A stretch of 64,000 nt of DNA from Frateuria soli (GCF_021117385.1 NZ_CP088252.1:2480001-2544000); one strand, 5' to 3'; positions 51,922 through 60,948 are shown, numbered from the stretch's first letter. Translations and numbers: made by a program. Notes: a model not told the origin generated them from the sequence alone.

Positions 51922-53844
51922 TCAGCGGAACTGATCGCTCGGCGGCACCCATGAACTGGTGGCCGGCGCGGGCGCCTGTATCGGCTGCGGTGGCGCGCGG
52001 CCGTCGCCCGGGCAGCCAGGCGGCAGCGGGCCGCCGCTCACGCGGGCGGCAGCGCATTGGGCAGCGTTGTCCAGATGGATGGGGGCGGCGGGCGCATTGG
52101 TCGATGCAGTCTTCGCCGCGCTGGCGGCTGCCGTGGGATCGAGCGATTTCACCGGTGCCAGGTTCAGGCGCTCGTACAGCTCCGGATCCCGGGCCGCTTT
52201 CGCAGGCGGATCACCCCCACAGCCAAGCAGCGCGATCGGGAACAGCGGGCTGACCTTGCAATTGAGCCGCACGCCGCGCGGCAGGTGGAACGTGTGCTTG
52301 ATGGTGGTCTTCTCGACCGCGTGGCGCAGCGCGGTGTCGATGGAACTCTCGCCTTCGGGTGCCCAGTCGTCTTCGAACCGCGTCGGACGGTAGCCGATGT
52401 CGGGCACGCGGTGATCCATGATCTCGGTGTCGCCATGCGGCTTGAGCTGGATATAGCTGCCCACCTGGCCCTTCTCGGCACCCCCGGCCGCACCCGGCTG
52501 CGCCTTGCCCTGCCTGCCCTCGCCCTGCCCGCTGCCCTGTCCAGTCTGCGGGGCGGGTGCGCCGTTGGCGTTGGCGGCTTCGGGTGCCGCTTCGCGGGCG
52601 CCGGGCGTGCCGGTATCGCTGCCCTGTGGCGTAGCCTCCGGTGCACTGGCGGGCGCGTTCTCCGGCGCCTGCGCGTCGGCCGACGCCGTGGCGGCAGCTT
52701 CGCCGGTGGGCGCGGCAGGCACGGCGGCTTGCGTCGGCGCGGGTTCGGTCGACGGCGTGGCGGCGATCTGCGGGCGCGCCAGGACGATGGAGGTCGCGGG
52801 CGACGTCGCCCTGGATACGTCGATGGTGGGCGCGGCCGGTTTCGGCGCGGCGGGCGCGGCCGTGGTCTCCAGCGGCACGGCCGAAAGCTGTGGCTCGGCA
52901 AGCTGGATGCTGGGCACCTGCACGCGCGGGCGTTCCCTCGGCACCAGCGGCGCGGGCGCGCTGACCTCTGGCGCCAGGTTGATGGTGGGCGCGACCTGCG
53001 CCGGCAGCGGGATCGCCTGGACCTGCGGCGTAATGGGCGCAGCCGGCGGTTGCGGGCGGACCAGGTCCACCGTGCTGGGTGGCGATGCCTTCGGCGGCGC
53101 GACCTGGTCGAGCGCGATGCTGGGCGCCACGACCGGCGGCGCCGCCTGCGCGGGGACGGCCGGCATCGCCAGCGAAGGCGGCGCGGGCATCGGCCGGTTG
53201 CCTTCGGGCTGCGGTTTGCGCACCGGTTCGGGCTGGAACTTCGGCGGCACCGGGCGCTCGGTCGGCGGTGTGTCCAGGTTGATCCGCGGCGGCGTGCCGG
53301 CCAGCGGCACCGGCGTGAGGTCCGGCGTCGGTTGCGGGCGCGGCAGCGTGAGCGGCGGCGGCGGTGCGGCGGCTCTGGCGATCTCGATGGTCGCCTTGGG
53401 CGCGGTCACCGTGATGACCGGCGTGTCGGGCGTGGAAGGCGCCGGTGTCGGGGGCGTGGCCGGCGCCTGCGTGGCTCGCGTCACCGCGGCGCGCGTGTTG
53501 CCGCGGTGGCGCGGTCCCACGAGCCTGGGCGGCGTGCCGCGCACCGGCGGCGGGGGCGGTGGCTCGGGTTTGTCGATCAGGCGCACCTGCAGCGGCGCGG
53601 TGTCGCGCGGTGGTTCCGGCAGGTCGTAGGCAGGGCCGAGGATGGCGCCGAACAGCACCAGCAGATGCACCAGCAGCGTGCCGGCCAGGCCGGCGATGCG
53701 CAGGCCGCGGTCGCGCGGCCGCTCGGCGCGACGACGGCGGTAGACGATGGCCTGCGCCGCGGCGTCCCGCGGCGAGCGCAGCATGACCACCGGACGCGCG
53801 TCGGCGGGCGAGTCGCTCGGCTTGTCCGCAGGGGGCAGGGGCAT
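51922..53844 (-). CDS. Proline-rich membrane-anchored protein with conserved C-terminal domain (paralogue 1)
   Basis: 640-residue protein with the layout of a TonB-type energy transducer, though I see no canonical TonB C-terminal domain. Residues 1-50 are a basic cytoplasmic stretch (IVYRRRRAERPRDRGLR) and 50-70 a membrane helix (IAGLAGTLLVHLLVLFGAIL). QVRLIDKPEPPPPPPVRGTP follows, then about 380 residues dominated by Pro, Ala, Thr and Val. A C-terminal domain of about 120 residues starts at GSYIQLKPHGDTEIMDHRVP and includes GYRPTRFEDDWAPEGESSID, LRHAVEKTTIKHTFHLPRGV and LNCKVSPLFP. That last domain is shared with the next gene upstream. I infer a periplasm-spanning envelope protein; function unknown. 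Confidence 0.78.
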   Translation of the reverse strand: MPLPPADKPSDSPADARPVVMLRSPRDAAAQAIVYRRRRAERPRDRGLRIAGLAGTLLVHLLVLFGAILGPAYDLPEPPRDTAPLQVRLIDKPEPPPPPPVRGTPPRLVGPRHRGNTRAAVTRATQAPATPPTPAPSTPDTPVITVTAPKATIEIARAAAPPPPLTLPRPQPTPDLTPVPLAGTPPRINLDTPPTERPVPPKFQPEPVRKPQPEGNRPMPAPPSLAMPAVPAQAAPPVVAPSIALDQVAPPKASPPSTVDLVRPQPPAAPITPQVQAIPLPAQVAPTINLAPEVSAPAPLVPRERPRVQVPSIQLAEPQLSAVPLETTAAPAAPKPAAPTIDVSRATSPATSIVLARPQIAATPSTEPAPTQAAVPAAPTGEAAATASADAQAPENAPASAPEATPQGSDTGTPGAREAAPEAANANGAPAPQTGQGSGQGEGRQGKAQPGAAGGAEKGQVGSYIQLKPHGDTEIMDHRVPDIGYRPTRFEDDWAPEGESSIDTALRHAVEKTTIKHTFHLPRGVRLNCKVSPLFPIALLGCGGDPPAKAARDPELYERLNLAPVKSLDPTAAASAAKTASTNAPAAPIHLDNAAQCAAARVSGGPLPPGCPGDGRAPPQPIQAPAPATSSWVPPSDQFR

Positions 53845-53984
53845 GGCGAAAGTGTAGCCTGCGGCTTGGCGGGGCCGTGCGCCGTGGACGGGCCGGCCGG
53901 TCGGTTGCCGCCGGCCCGCCGGGGGGCGTCATGGACTGCATCGCCCGCAAGCAGGCACTGCAGGCGCCCAGTGGACCGGGCGCT

Positions 53985-54800
53985 TCAGGGCTTGCGGCAG
54001 TGAGCCGGTGGCGGCTTGCCGGCCTGCCGGGCCTCGCCGCATTCCGCGTCGACGGCGCGCGCCGGCGTGTCGATCGGGCAGCCGTGGGGAAGCGGCTTGC
54101 CGTCGCGGTAGAGGGCGATGCATTCGGACAGTTTGCGCACCGGTGGCGCCAGCTCCTTCGCCAGGGGGGCAGGCGCCATGTCGAGGCGTTCGTCGCCATC
54201 CTTCTTCGAGGGAGGCGCCGGCGGCATGCCGCACATCGGCGTGGGGATGCCAAACAGCGTCTTGCACTTCAAATGGATGCCGTGACCGAGGTCGACGGAC
54301 TTGTGCTCGTTGGAATGGGTGGCGCTGAGCGCGCGACGCACGCCCTGCCCGAGGAGGGTCTCGTCGGGCGGCGGGAAATATTCCTCGAAGCGCGTGGCTT
54401 TGTACTTGATCGGGGTGTCGTGGCTCATCACCTGGCTGTCGCCCTGCGGCATGCGCTGGATGTAGCCGGGCGCCGGCGTGGCGGTCGTGGCGGGACCCGC
54501 AGGCAACAGGGGTTGGCCGGTGCGGTCGTAGAGCCGGGGTGTGGTGGCGGTCGTGGCGCGGGCGGCGGGCAGGTTGGCGGTCATTGCATCGGTGCGTGGC
54601 CGCTCGCGTGCCGGGGGCGGCGGCGCGGCCGGCGGCGGTTTCGGCACGGCCGGCGGCGGTGCGGGCGCGGCGGCGCGCGGACGCTCGATCAGGCGCACCT
54701 GCAGCGCATCGCCCCGTCGCGCATGCACGACTTCACGCGCCGGCCGCGGCTGCATTTCCCACCATACGACGATGGCGAACAGACCATGCAGCGCCAGCAC
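53985..54800 (-). CDS. Proline-rich membrane-anchored protein (paralogue 2, start uncertain)
   Basis: Shorter paralogue of the neighbouring gene. The first usual start codon in frame is a GTG at 54800, but it lies inside the membrane helix. The frame stays open upstream to a TGA near 55019 and encodes a sensible cytoplasmic part (QVEHHRWQVSP, LDEDTRALLRAWRERR, then PWRFRLALALVLALHGLFAI). No ATG, GTG or TTG occurs there. An ATC at 54957-54959 with GGAG eight bases before it would give a natural N-terminus, so the gene may use a rare AUC start or have lost its ATG. After the helix come QVRLIERPRAAAPAPP, a Pro-rich linker, and the shared domain: YIQRMPQGDSQVMSHDTP, KATRFEEYFPPPDE, GHGIHLKCKTLFGIPTPMCG. 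Confidence 0.68.
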   Translation of the reverse strand: MLALHGLFAIVVWWEMQPRPAREVVHARRGDALQVRLIERPRAAAPAPPPAVPKPPPAAPPPPARERPRTDAMTANLPAARATTATTPRLYDRTGQPLLPAGPATTATPAPGYIQRMPQGDSQVMSHDTPIKYKATRFEEYFPPPDETLLGQGVRRALSATHSNEHKSVDLGHGIHLKCKTLFGIPTPMCGMPPAPPSKKDGDERLDMAPAPLAKELAPPVRKLSECIALYRDGKPLPHGCPIDTPARAVDAECGEARQAGKPPPAHCRKP

Positions 54801-55244
54801 CAGCGCCAGCGCGAGACGGAAACGCCAGGGCTCGCGCGGCGGCCTCCGCTCGCGCCAGGCGCGCAGCAGCGCTCGGGTGTCCTCGTCCAGCGGCGCCAGG
54901 CCGGCGCGCGTCGGGGAGACTTGCCAACGATGGTGTTCGACCTGCGGCGGGGAAACGATGGGGAAAGCTCCGTGCGTGGGGAAGCGGGCCGGTTCGTGCC
55001 CGCCTTCGCAAGACCGTCACGTTTGCAAGGGGTTCCCGCCCGCATTGCAGCTTGACCACGCGGGTCGATGGCACAAGGCTACACAGGCGGCACCCGCCGC
55101 ACCCCGCCATGACCGCCCCCGCCCGCGCTTGCGCGCCTGAGGACGACCATGACGGCCCGCCATCGTCAGCCGCCAAGCGCGGCCTCGTGCGGCGCCGTTC
55201 ATGCCGATGCGAGTCCCGCGCCTCTGCTTGAGGAGGGTCGCATC

Positions 55245-57284
55245 GTGTCGTACAGCACGGAAAACATCCGCAACATCGCGCTCGCCGGCCACGCCGACAC
55301 CGGCAAGACCACCTTGTTCGAAGCCTTGCTGCTTGCCGGCGGCGTCATCCAGACGCCCGGCTCGGTCGAGCGCGGCACTACCCAATCGGATACCGATGCG
55401 CAGGAGAAGGCGCGCGGCCATTCGATCGACAGCGCGATCGCGGGCATCGACCGCGACGGCTGCCACATCAACCTGATCGACACCGCCGGCTATGCCGACT
55501 TCCGCGGCGCCACCCTGTCCGCCTTCGCCGCGGTGGAGACGGTGGCGATCGTGGTCAACGCCACCAACGGCGTCGAGCACGGCACGCGGCGCATGATGGC
55601 GCGGGCACGCGAGCGCGGCCTGGCGCGCGTGCTGGTGGTCAACAAGATCGACACGGAGGGCGCGCAGCTGGCGATGCTGGTCGACACGCTGCGCGACGAA
55701 TTCGGACCCGAATGCCTCCCGGTAAACCTCCCCGCACACGATGGCACGCAGGTACTGGATTGCTTCTTCCACGACCAGGGCACCACCGATTTTTCCTCGC
55801 TGGCCGCGGCGCACCAGCAGATCCTGGACCAGGTGGTCGAGATCAACGAGGCGACCATGGGCGCCTACCTCGACCAGGGCGAGGGCGCGCTCGGCCGCGA
55901 GCAGCTGCACGACGCATTCGAGCAGTGCCTGCGCGAGGGCCACCTGGTTCCCATCTGCTTCGTCAGCGCGCGCACCGGTGTGGGCGTGCCCGAGTTTCTG
56001 GACCTGGCCGTGCGCCTGCTGCCCAATCCGGCCGAGGGCAACCCGCCGCCCTTCGTCGACGGCCAGGGCGAAGCGATCACGGTCGATGGCGACCCTTCCA
56101 AGCACGTCATCGCGGACGTCTTCAAGATCGTCAACGATCCGTTCGTGGGCAAGCTGGGCGTGTTCCGCGTGTGGCAGGGCACGATCCGGCGCGACACGCA
56201 GTTGTTCGTCGACGATTCGCGCAAGCCGTTCAAGGTCGGCCACCTGTTCCGGCTGGACGGCAAGGCGCACGTGGAGATCGAACAGGCCGTCCCGGGCGAC
56301 ATCGCGGCGGTGGCCAAGGTGGAGGAAATCCACTTCGACGCGGTGCTGCACGACTCGCACGAGGAGGACGGCATCCACCTGGCGCCGATGGAATACCCGC
56401 AGCCGATGTTCGCCCTGGCGCTCACGCCCCGCCACAAGGGCCAGGAGCAGAAACTCTCGCAGGCGCTGGCGCGGCTGGCCGAGGAGGACCCGTGCCTGCG
56501 CATGGAGCACCACAAGGAGCTCAACGAGACGGTGGTGCGCGGGCTGTCGGAGCTTCATCTGAAAGTGATGCTCGAGCGCATGCGCGAGCGCTACGGCGTG
56601 GAAGTGGACACGCATCCGCCGCGCATCGCCTACCGCGAGACGATCGCCGCCCACGCCGAGGGCCACCACCGGCACAAGAAGCAGACCGGCGGCGCCGGGC
56701 AGTTCGGCGAGGTGTTCCTGCGCGTGGAGCCGCTCGACCGTGGCGCCGGCTTCGAGTTCGTCGACGAGGTCAAGGGCGGCGTCATCCCCAACCAGTTCCT
56801 GCCGGCGATCGAGAAAGGGGTGCGCCAGGCGATGGACGGCGGCGCGGTCGCCGGCTATCCGATGCAGGACCTGCGCGTGACCGTGTACGACGGCAAATAC
56901 CACCCGGTGGACTCCAAGGAGGTGGCGTTCGTCAGTGCAGGCAGAAAGGCGTTCATGGACGCGGTGGGCAAGGCGCGGCCGATCGTGCTGGAACCGATCG
57001 TGGATGTGGAAGTGGCCATTCCCGAGACCAGTGTGGGCGACGTCACCGGCAGCCTTTCGGCCAAGCGCGCGCGCATCATGGGTACCGACGCGCAGCGCGG
57101 TGGCGAGTTGCTGATCCGCGCGCAGGCGCCGCTGGCGGAACTGACCGACTACCCCACCGAACTCAAGGCCATGACCGGCGGGCAGGGACGCTACAGCCTG
57201 GATCTCTCGCACTACGAGCCGGTGCCGCCGCCGGTGCAGAAGCAGCTTTCCGAGGCGTGGAAGCCGCACGTCGAGGAGGATTGA
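55245..57284 (+). CDS. Elongation factor G-like GTPase (EF-G2 type)
   Basis: 679-residue translational-GTPase-like protein with the five EF-G domains. P-loop GHADTGKTT near residue 15; G4 VVNKIDTEG. The switch/G3 region reads LIDTAGYADFRGATLSAF where canonical EF-G has DTPGHVDF, so the catalytic histidine is replaced by tyrosine, as in EF-G-2-type proteins. Domain IV (QTGGAGQFGEVFLRVEPLDR) and domain V (EPIVDVEVAIPETSVGDVTG, GGELLIRAQAPLAELTDYPT) are intact. The start is a GTG at 55245 with AGGAGG eight bases upstream. It is transcribed alone, so it is not the str-operon fusA. The role of these second EF-Gs is unsettled; slow GTP hydrolysis is likely. Confidence 0.9.
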   Translation: MSYSTENIRNIALAGHADTGKTTLFEALLLAGGVIQTPGSVERGTTQSDTDAQEKARGHSIDSAIAGIDRDGCHINLIDTAGYADFRGATLSAFAAVETVAIVVNATNGVEHGTRRMMARARERGLARVLVVNKIDTEGAQLAMLVDTLRDEFGPECLPVNLPAHDGTQVLDCFFHDQGTTDFSSLAAAHQQILDQVVEINEATMGAYLDQGEGALGREQLHDAFEQCLREGHLVPICFVSARTGVGVPEFLDLAVRLLPNPAEGNPPPFVDGQGEAITVDGDPSKHVIADVFKIVNDPFVGKLGVFRVWQGTIRRDTQLFVDDSRKPFKVGHLFRLDGKAHVEIEQAVPGDIAAVAKVEEIHFDAVLHDSHEEDGIHLAPMEYPQPMFALALTPRHKGQEQKLSQALARLAEEDPCLRMEHHKELNETVVRGLSELHLKVMLERMRERYGVEVDTHPPRIAYRETIAAHAEGHHRHKKQTGGAGQFGEVFLRVEPLDRGAGFEFVDEVKGGVIPNQFLPAIEKGVRQAMDGGAVAGYPMQDLRVTVYDGKYHPVDSKEVAFVSAGRKAFMDAVGKARPIVLEPIVDVEVAIPETSVGDVTGSLSAKRARIMGTDAQRGGELLIRAQAPLAELTDYPTELKAMTGGQGRYSLDLSHYEPVPPPVQKQLSEAWKPHVEED

Positions 57285-57290
57285 TCGCGC

Positions 57291-57324
57291 GCCCAGCCCG
57301 CTCCCGTCGGAGAGCGGGCTGGGC
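57291..57324. terminator. Perfect 13-bp hairpin between convergent genes
   Basis: GCCCAGCCCGCTC (57291-57303), 8-nt loop, GAGCGGGCTGGGC (57312-57324), starting seven bases after the EF-G-like stop and facing the DJ-1-like gene. It lacks a U-tract, so termination efficiency is uncertain. Confidence 0.55.
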
Positions 57325-57362
57325 ACGGGACCGGGGCCCGCAGGGAACTGCGGCAGGAGGCC

Positions 57363-57917
57363 TCAGGCCGCCGCCGCCAGCGCCTCGATCACTGCGTTGG
57401 CGAACGCCGGAATGTCGTCGGGCTTGCGGCTGGTGATCAGGTTGCCGTCGCGCACGACCTCGCGGTCCTCCCACTTCGCGCCGGCGTTTTCCAGGTCCTG
57501 CCTCAGCGATGGCCACGAGGTCACCTTGCGGCCATCGACCTGGCCCGCGTTGATCAGCGTCCACGGCCCGTGGCAGATCGCCGCCACCGTCTTGCCAGCC
57601 TTCGCGAACGCCTGCACCAGCGCGACCGCGGCCGGCTGCGTGCGCAGCTTGTCGGGGTTGATCACGCCGCCGGGCAGTATCAGCGCGTCGAAGTCGGAGG
57701 CATCTACGTCGCCCAGCTTCATGTCCACCGGCACGCTGCCGGCCCAGTCGCCGCCCTTCCAGCCCTTGATCTCCCTGGCATCGCCCGGCGCGACCACCTG
57801 CACGTCGGCACCGGCCTCTTCCAGCAGGCGCTTGGGCTCGGTCAGTTCCGAATACTCGAAACCGTCGGTGGCGAGCACGGCGATCGCGCGGCCGTTAAGC
57901 TTTTTCGATGACGTCAT
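57363..57917 (-). CDS. DJ-1/PfpI family protein (YhbO-like)
   Basis: 184-residue class I amidotransferase-like protein. The nucleophilic cysteine sits in VAAICHGPWTLINAG. Other family marks are AVLATDGFEYSELTEPKRLL, FDALILPGGVINPDKLRTQ, VTSWPSLRQDLENAGAKWED and NLITSRKPDDIPAF. Relatives act as glyoxalase/deglycase-type stress proteins; the exact reaction is debated. The start at 57917 has AGGAG seven bases upstream. Confidence 0.92.
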   Translation of the reverse strand: MTSSKKLNGRAIAVLATDGFEYSELTEPKRLLEEAGADVQVVAPGDAREIKGWKGGDWAGSVPVDMKLGDVDASDFDALILPGGVINPDKLRTQPAAVALVQAFAKAGKTVAAICHGPWTLINAGQVDGRKVTSWPSLRQDLENAGAKWEDREVVRDGNLITSRKPDDIPAFANAVIEALAAAA

Positions 57918-58007
57918 GGTGATCTCCTGCGAACGAAGCGGGGAGCATGACGGGTGATGCATGCGCAAGGCGTCTTGCGCATGTCATCCGGGCGTTAGCG
58001 CCCGCGG

Positions 58008-58475
58008 TCAGCGCTTGGGCTTGAGCAGGGTCCCGGTGCAGTTGGGCGAGCCGCACAGGCACTGCCACCGCTTCTTCAGTCGCGCGGTGTAGGGCACGTC
58101 CAGCACGATGCCGTAGTCATAGGTCAGCTCCTCGCCCGGCTTGATGTTGCGGATCGCCTCGATCAGCACGCGGTCCCTGCGCGGGTCGCCGCTTTCGCTT
58201 TCCTCGACGACCGCGCGGCAGTTCGGCGCACAGCTGTGGTTGATCCACCGCGCGGTGTTGCCCTTGCGGTTGGCGTCGATGATGTAGTCGTCGTTGAGCG
58301 TGAACAGGAACGTGTGCCCGGTCTCGCCGCCGTCGCCATACATGTCGTCGGCCTCGGCGTGCGTCATCAGCGTGCCCTTGTATTCGACGATCTCCTCGCC
58401 CTTCCTGATCGGCGCGGTGGCGAACACGCCATTGCCGTGGATGGGGGAGCGGCGGGCGATGTAGCGGCGTGACAT
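58008..58475 (-). CDS. SET-domain protein with post-SET cysteine cluster
   Basis: 155-residue protein composed of a SET methyltransferase domain: RRSPIHGNGVFATAPIRKGE, EIVEYKGTLMTHAEADDMY, NTARWINHSCAPNCRAVVEE (the NHSCxPN cofactor-binding motif), and GEELTYDYGIVL with the catalytic tyrosine. A post-SET zinc cluster (WQCLCGSPNCTGTLL) follows. Predicted lysine methyltransferase. Such SET genes are patchy in bacteria and may have been acquired from eukaryotes or be general housekeeping in this lineage; base composition here matches the surroundings. Target unknown. Confidence 0.9.
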   Translation of the reverse strand: MSRRYIARRSPIHGNGVFATAPIRKGEEIVEYKGTLMTHAEADDMYGDGGETGHTFLFTLNDDYIIDANRKGNTARWINHSCAPNCRAVVEESESGDPRRDRVLIEAIRNIKPGEELTYDYGIVLDVPYTARLKKRWQCLCGSPNCTGTLLKPKR

Positions 58476-58588
58476 GCGTGGGGAATCCTGGGGCGAAAGA
58501 CGCTGATGATGCCTGTTCGCCGCGTACCGCGAAACCGCGCCGCCCGTCGTGTCCGCAGGGACGCTGACGCGGACCGGCCGGCTGTGGT

Positions 58589-58594
58589 TAGAAT
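58589..58594 (+). promoter_or_regulatory. Candidate -10 element of the lipoprotein gene
   Basis: TAGAAT 35 nt before the ATG at 58629. The same hexamer is used near 9238 and 36819. Confidence 0.35.
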
Positions 58595-58628
58595 CAGGAA
58601 TTCGAACGATCGTTTGGAGAATCCCACG

Positions 58629-59108
58629 ATGCGTTTCCTGCGCTGGATCGTCCCGCTGTCGCTGGTCCTGGGCCTGATCGCCTGTGGCCCGCCCCGCAAG
58701 AGCGTGTTCCCGCCCACCGTGAGCATCCAGCAGCTGGAGCTCCAGCCCGGCGGCGCCTGGCGGCTGACCGTGCGCATCCAGAACAACAGCTACGCCGGCA
58801 TGGACTTCACCGCGCTCGATGCGCAGCTGGCGATGCCCGACAGCGTGCCGGTGCGCGTGCACGGCAGCTTCGAGCGCGACATCCCCGCCTTCGCCAGCGA
58901 TTCGGTGCAGATCGACGTGCTGCCGACGCCGGCGATGGGCAAGGCGCTGGCGGCCAGCGCCGCCAGGGGCAGCGCCGGCGCCCTGCCCTACACGCTCTCC
59001 GGCAGCGTGCGGGCCAGGCCCGAGCAGGAGAAGTCGCCGCGCGACTTCGGCTTTTCCGGCAAGGACTGGCTCTCGCCCGTGCCCGGCATCGCCAACACCT
59101 GGCGCTGA
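58629..59108 (+). CDS. LEA type 2-like lipoprotein
   Basis: 159-residue predicted lipoprotein. The signal sequence MRFLRWIVPLSLVLGLIAC ends in a lipobox (GLIA-C) with lipidated Cys19. The mature domain (VSIQQLELQPGGAWRLTVRI, NNSYAGMDFTALDAQLAM, DSVPVRVHGSFERDIPAFAS) resembles the WHy/LEA type 2 beta-sandwich found in stress and envelope proteins. It precedes an acyl-CoA dehydrogenase gene on the same strand by 67 nt and may be co-transcribed. Function unknown. Confidence 0.8.
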   Translation: MRFLRWIVPLSLVLGLIACGPPRKSVFPPTVSIQQLELQPGGAWRLTVRIQNNSYAGMDFTALDAQLAMPDSVPVRVHGSFERDIPAFASDSVQIDVLPTPAMGKALAASAARGSAGALPYTLSGSVRARPEQEKSPRDFGFSGKDWLSPVPGIANTWR

Positions 59109-59175
59109 CCCGCGCCCTCATGCACGCCTGATGGCGGCTTGAACCCGCCCTTCCGTTCCACCCGAGGACATACCG

Positions 59176-60948
59176 ATGACGATGTACAAGGCCCCGCTCG
59201 ACGACATGCGCTTCGTGCTGCACGACCTGTTCGGCGCCGAGGCCACGCTGACGCCGCTGGCCGGCGGCGAGGGCCACACCCGCGACCTGCTCGACGCGGT
59301 GCTGGAGGAAGCCGCGCGCTTCAACGAACAGGTGCTCGCCCCGCTCAACGCCTCCGGCGATGCCCAGGGCTGCCACTTCGACAAGGCCACCGCCACCGTT
59401 ACCACCCCCAAGGGCTTCAAGGAGGCCTATCGGACCTACGTCGAGGGCGGCTGGGCCGGTCTGACCATGCCCGAGGCGATGGGTGGCCAGGCACTGCCTG
59501 AAGTGCTCGGCGTGGCGATGAAGGAGATGCTCGACTCGGCCAACCTCGCCTGGGGCAACTACCCGCTGCTCAGCCAGGGCGCGGCGCACGCGCTGCAGCT
59601 GCACGGCGACGACTGGCAAAAGCAGGTGTTCCTCAAGCCCATGGTCGAAGGCCGCTGGTGCGGCAGCATGTGCCTGACCGAGCCGCAGGCCGGCTCCGAC
59701 CTGGGGTTGCTCAAGACCCGCGCCGAACCGGGTGCCGACGGCAGCTACCGGATCACCGGCACCAAGATCTTCATCACCGCCGGCGAGCACGACCTGACCG
59801 AGAACATCGTGCACCTGGTGCTCGCGCGCCTGCCCGATGCGCCGCCCGGCAGCCGCGGCATCTCGCTGTTCGTGGTGCCCAAGTTCAAGGTCGCGCGCGA
59901 CGGAACGATGGGCGAACGCAATGCCGTGGCCGCCGGCGCAATCGAGCACAAGATGGGCATCCACGCCTCGCCCACCTGCGTGATGAACTTCGACGGCGCC
60001 GAGGGCTGGCTCATCGGCCAGCCGCACAAGGGACTGTTCGGCATGTTCACCATGATGAATGCCGCGCGCCTGGCGGTCGGCGTGCAGGGCGTGGGCCTGG
60101 CCGAGCGCGCGCTGCAGAACAGCCTCAACTACGCGCGCGAACGCCTGCAGGGCCGCGCGCTGAGCGGCCCTGCCTACCCGGACAAGCCGGCCGATCCGCT
60201 GTTGGTGCACCCGGACGTGCGCCGCATGCTGCTGACCCAGCGTGCCATCGTCGAGGGCGGCCGCGCGCTGATGCTCTACGCGGCGCTGCAGCTGGACATC
60301 GAGGAACGCGCTGCCGACGAAGCCGCGCGCGCGAAGGCCGGCGAGCTGGTGGCGTTCCTGATCCCCATCGTCAAGGGCGTGCTCACCGAGCTGGCGCAGG
60401 AGAGCGTCAAGGAGGCCGTGCAGGTCTACGGCGGGCACGGCTACATCGCCGAGAACGGCGTGGAACAGTTCGTGCGCGATGCCCGCATCATCACGCTGTA
60501 CGAGGGCACCACCGGCATCCAGGCGATGGACCTGCTGGGCCGCAAGATCATGCAGCTCAAGGGTGCGGGCTTCCGCCATTTCATGGCGGAGATCGGCGGC
60601 TTCTGCCAACAGCACGCGGGCGATGCCGCGGTGGCCGAATTCATCGGCCCGCTGTCGAAGGCGGCCGGGGAATGGCAGGCCCTGACGATGGCCGTGGCCG
60701 AGCGCGCACAGGCCAATCCCGAGGAACTGGGTGCGGCGGCGGTCGACTACCTCTACTACTCCGGCTACGTGGCGCTGGCCTACATGTGGGCGCGCAGCGT
60801 TGCCGCCGCCGGCAGCGCGCAGTCGCCGGGATTCAAGCAGGCCAAGCGGGATACCGCGCGGTTCTACTTCGCGCGGATGCTGCCGCGCTGCGCCATGCAC
60901 CGGGCGGCGATCGAGGCCGGGGTGGAGAGCTTGCCGTCCATCGGCTGA
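59176..60948 (+). CDS. Acyl-CoA dehydrogenase with extra C-terminal domain (long form, about 590 aa)
   Basis: FAD-dependent dehydrogenase for beta-oxidation-type chemistry. N-terminal extension domain MYKAPLDDMRFVLHDLFGAE, substrate/FAD motif GSMCLTEPQAGSDLGLLKTR, middle beta domain (ITGTKIFITAGEHDLTENIV) and helical C-terminal domain with VQVYGGHGYIAENGVEQFVR and ITLYEGTTGIQAMDLLGRKI. The long form with an extra C-terminal segment is the DmdC/FadE-like subfamily used for various acyl-CoAs, including 3-methylthiopropionyl-CoA in marine bacteria; substrate here undetermined. GAGGACATACCG precedes the ATG. Confidence 0.92.
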   Translation: MTMYKAPLDDMRFVLHDLFGAEATLTPLAGGEGHTRDLLDAVLEEAARFNEQVLAPLNASGDAQGCHFDKATATVTTPKGFKEAYRTYVEGGWAGLTMPEAMGGQALPEVLGVAMKEMLDSANLAWGNYPLLSQGAAHALQLHGDDWQKQVFLKPMVEGRWCGSMCLTEPQAGSDLGLLKTRAEPGADGSYRITGTKIFITAGEHDLTENIVHLVLARLPDAPPGSRGISLFVVPKFKVARDGTMGERNAVAAGAIEHKMGIHASPTCVMNFDGAEGWLIGQPHKGLFGMFTMMNAARLAVGVQGVGLAERALQNSLNYARERLQGRALSGPAYPDKPADPLLVHPDVRRMLLTQRAIVEGGRALMLYAALQLDIEERAADEAARAKAGELVAFLIPIVKGVLTELAQESVKEAVQVYGGHGYIAENGVEQFVRDARIITLYEGTTGIQAMDLLGRKIMQLKGAGFRHFMAEIGGFCQQHAGDAAVAEFIGPLSKAAGEWQALTMAVAERAQANPEELGAAAVDYLYYSGYVALAYMWARSVAAAGSAQSPGFKQAKRDTARFYFARMLPRCAMHRAAIEAGVESLPSIG

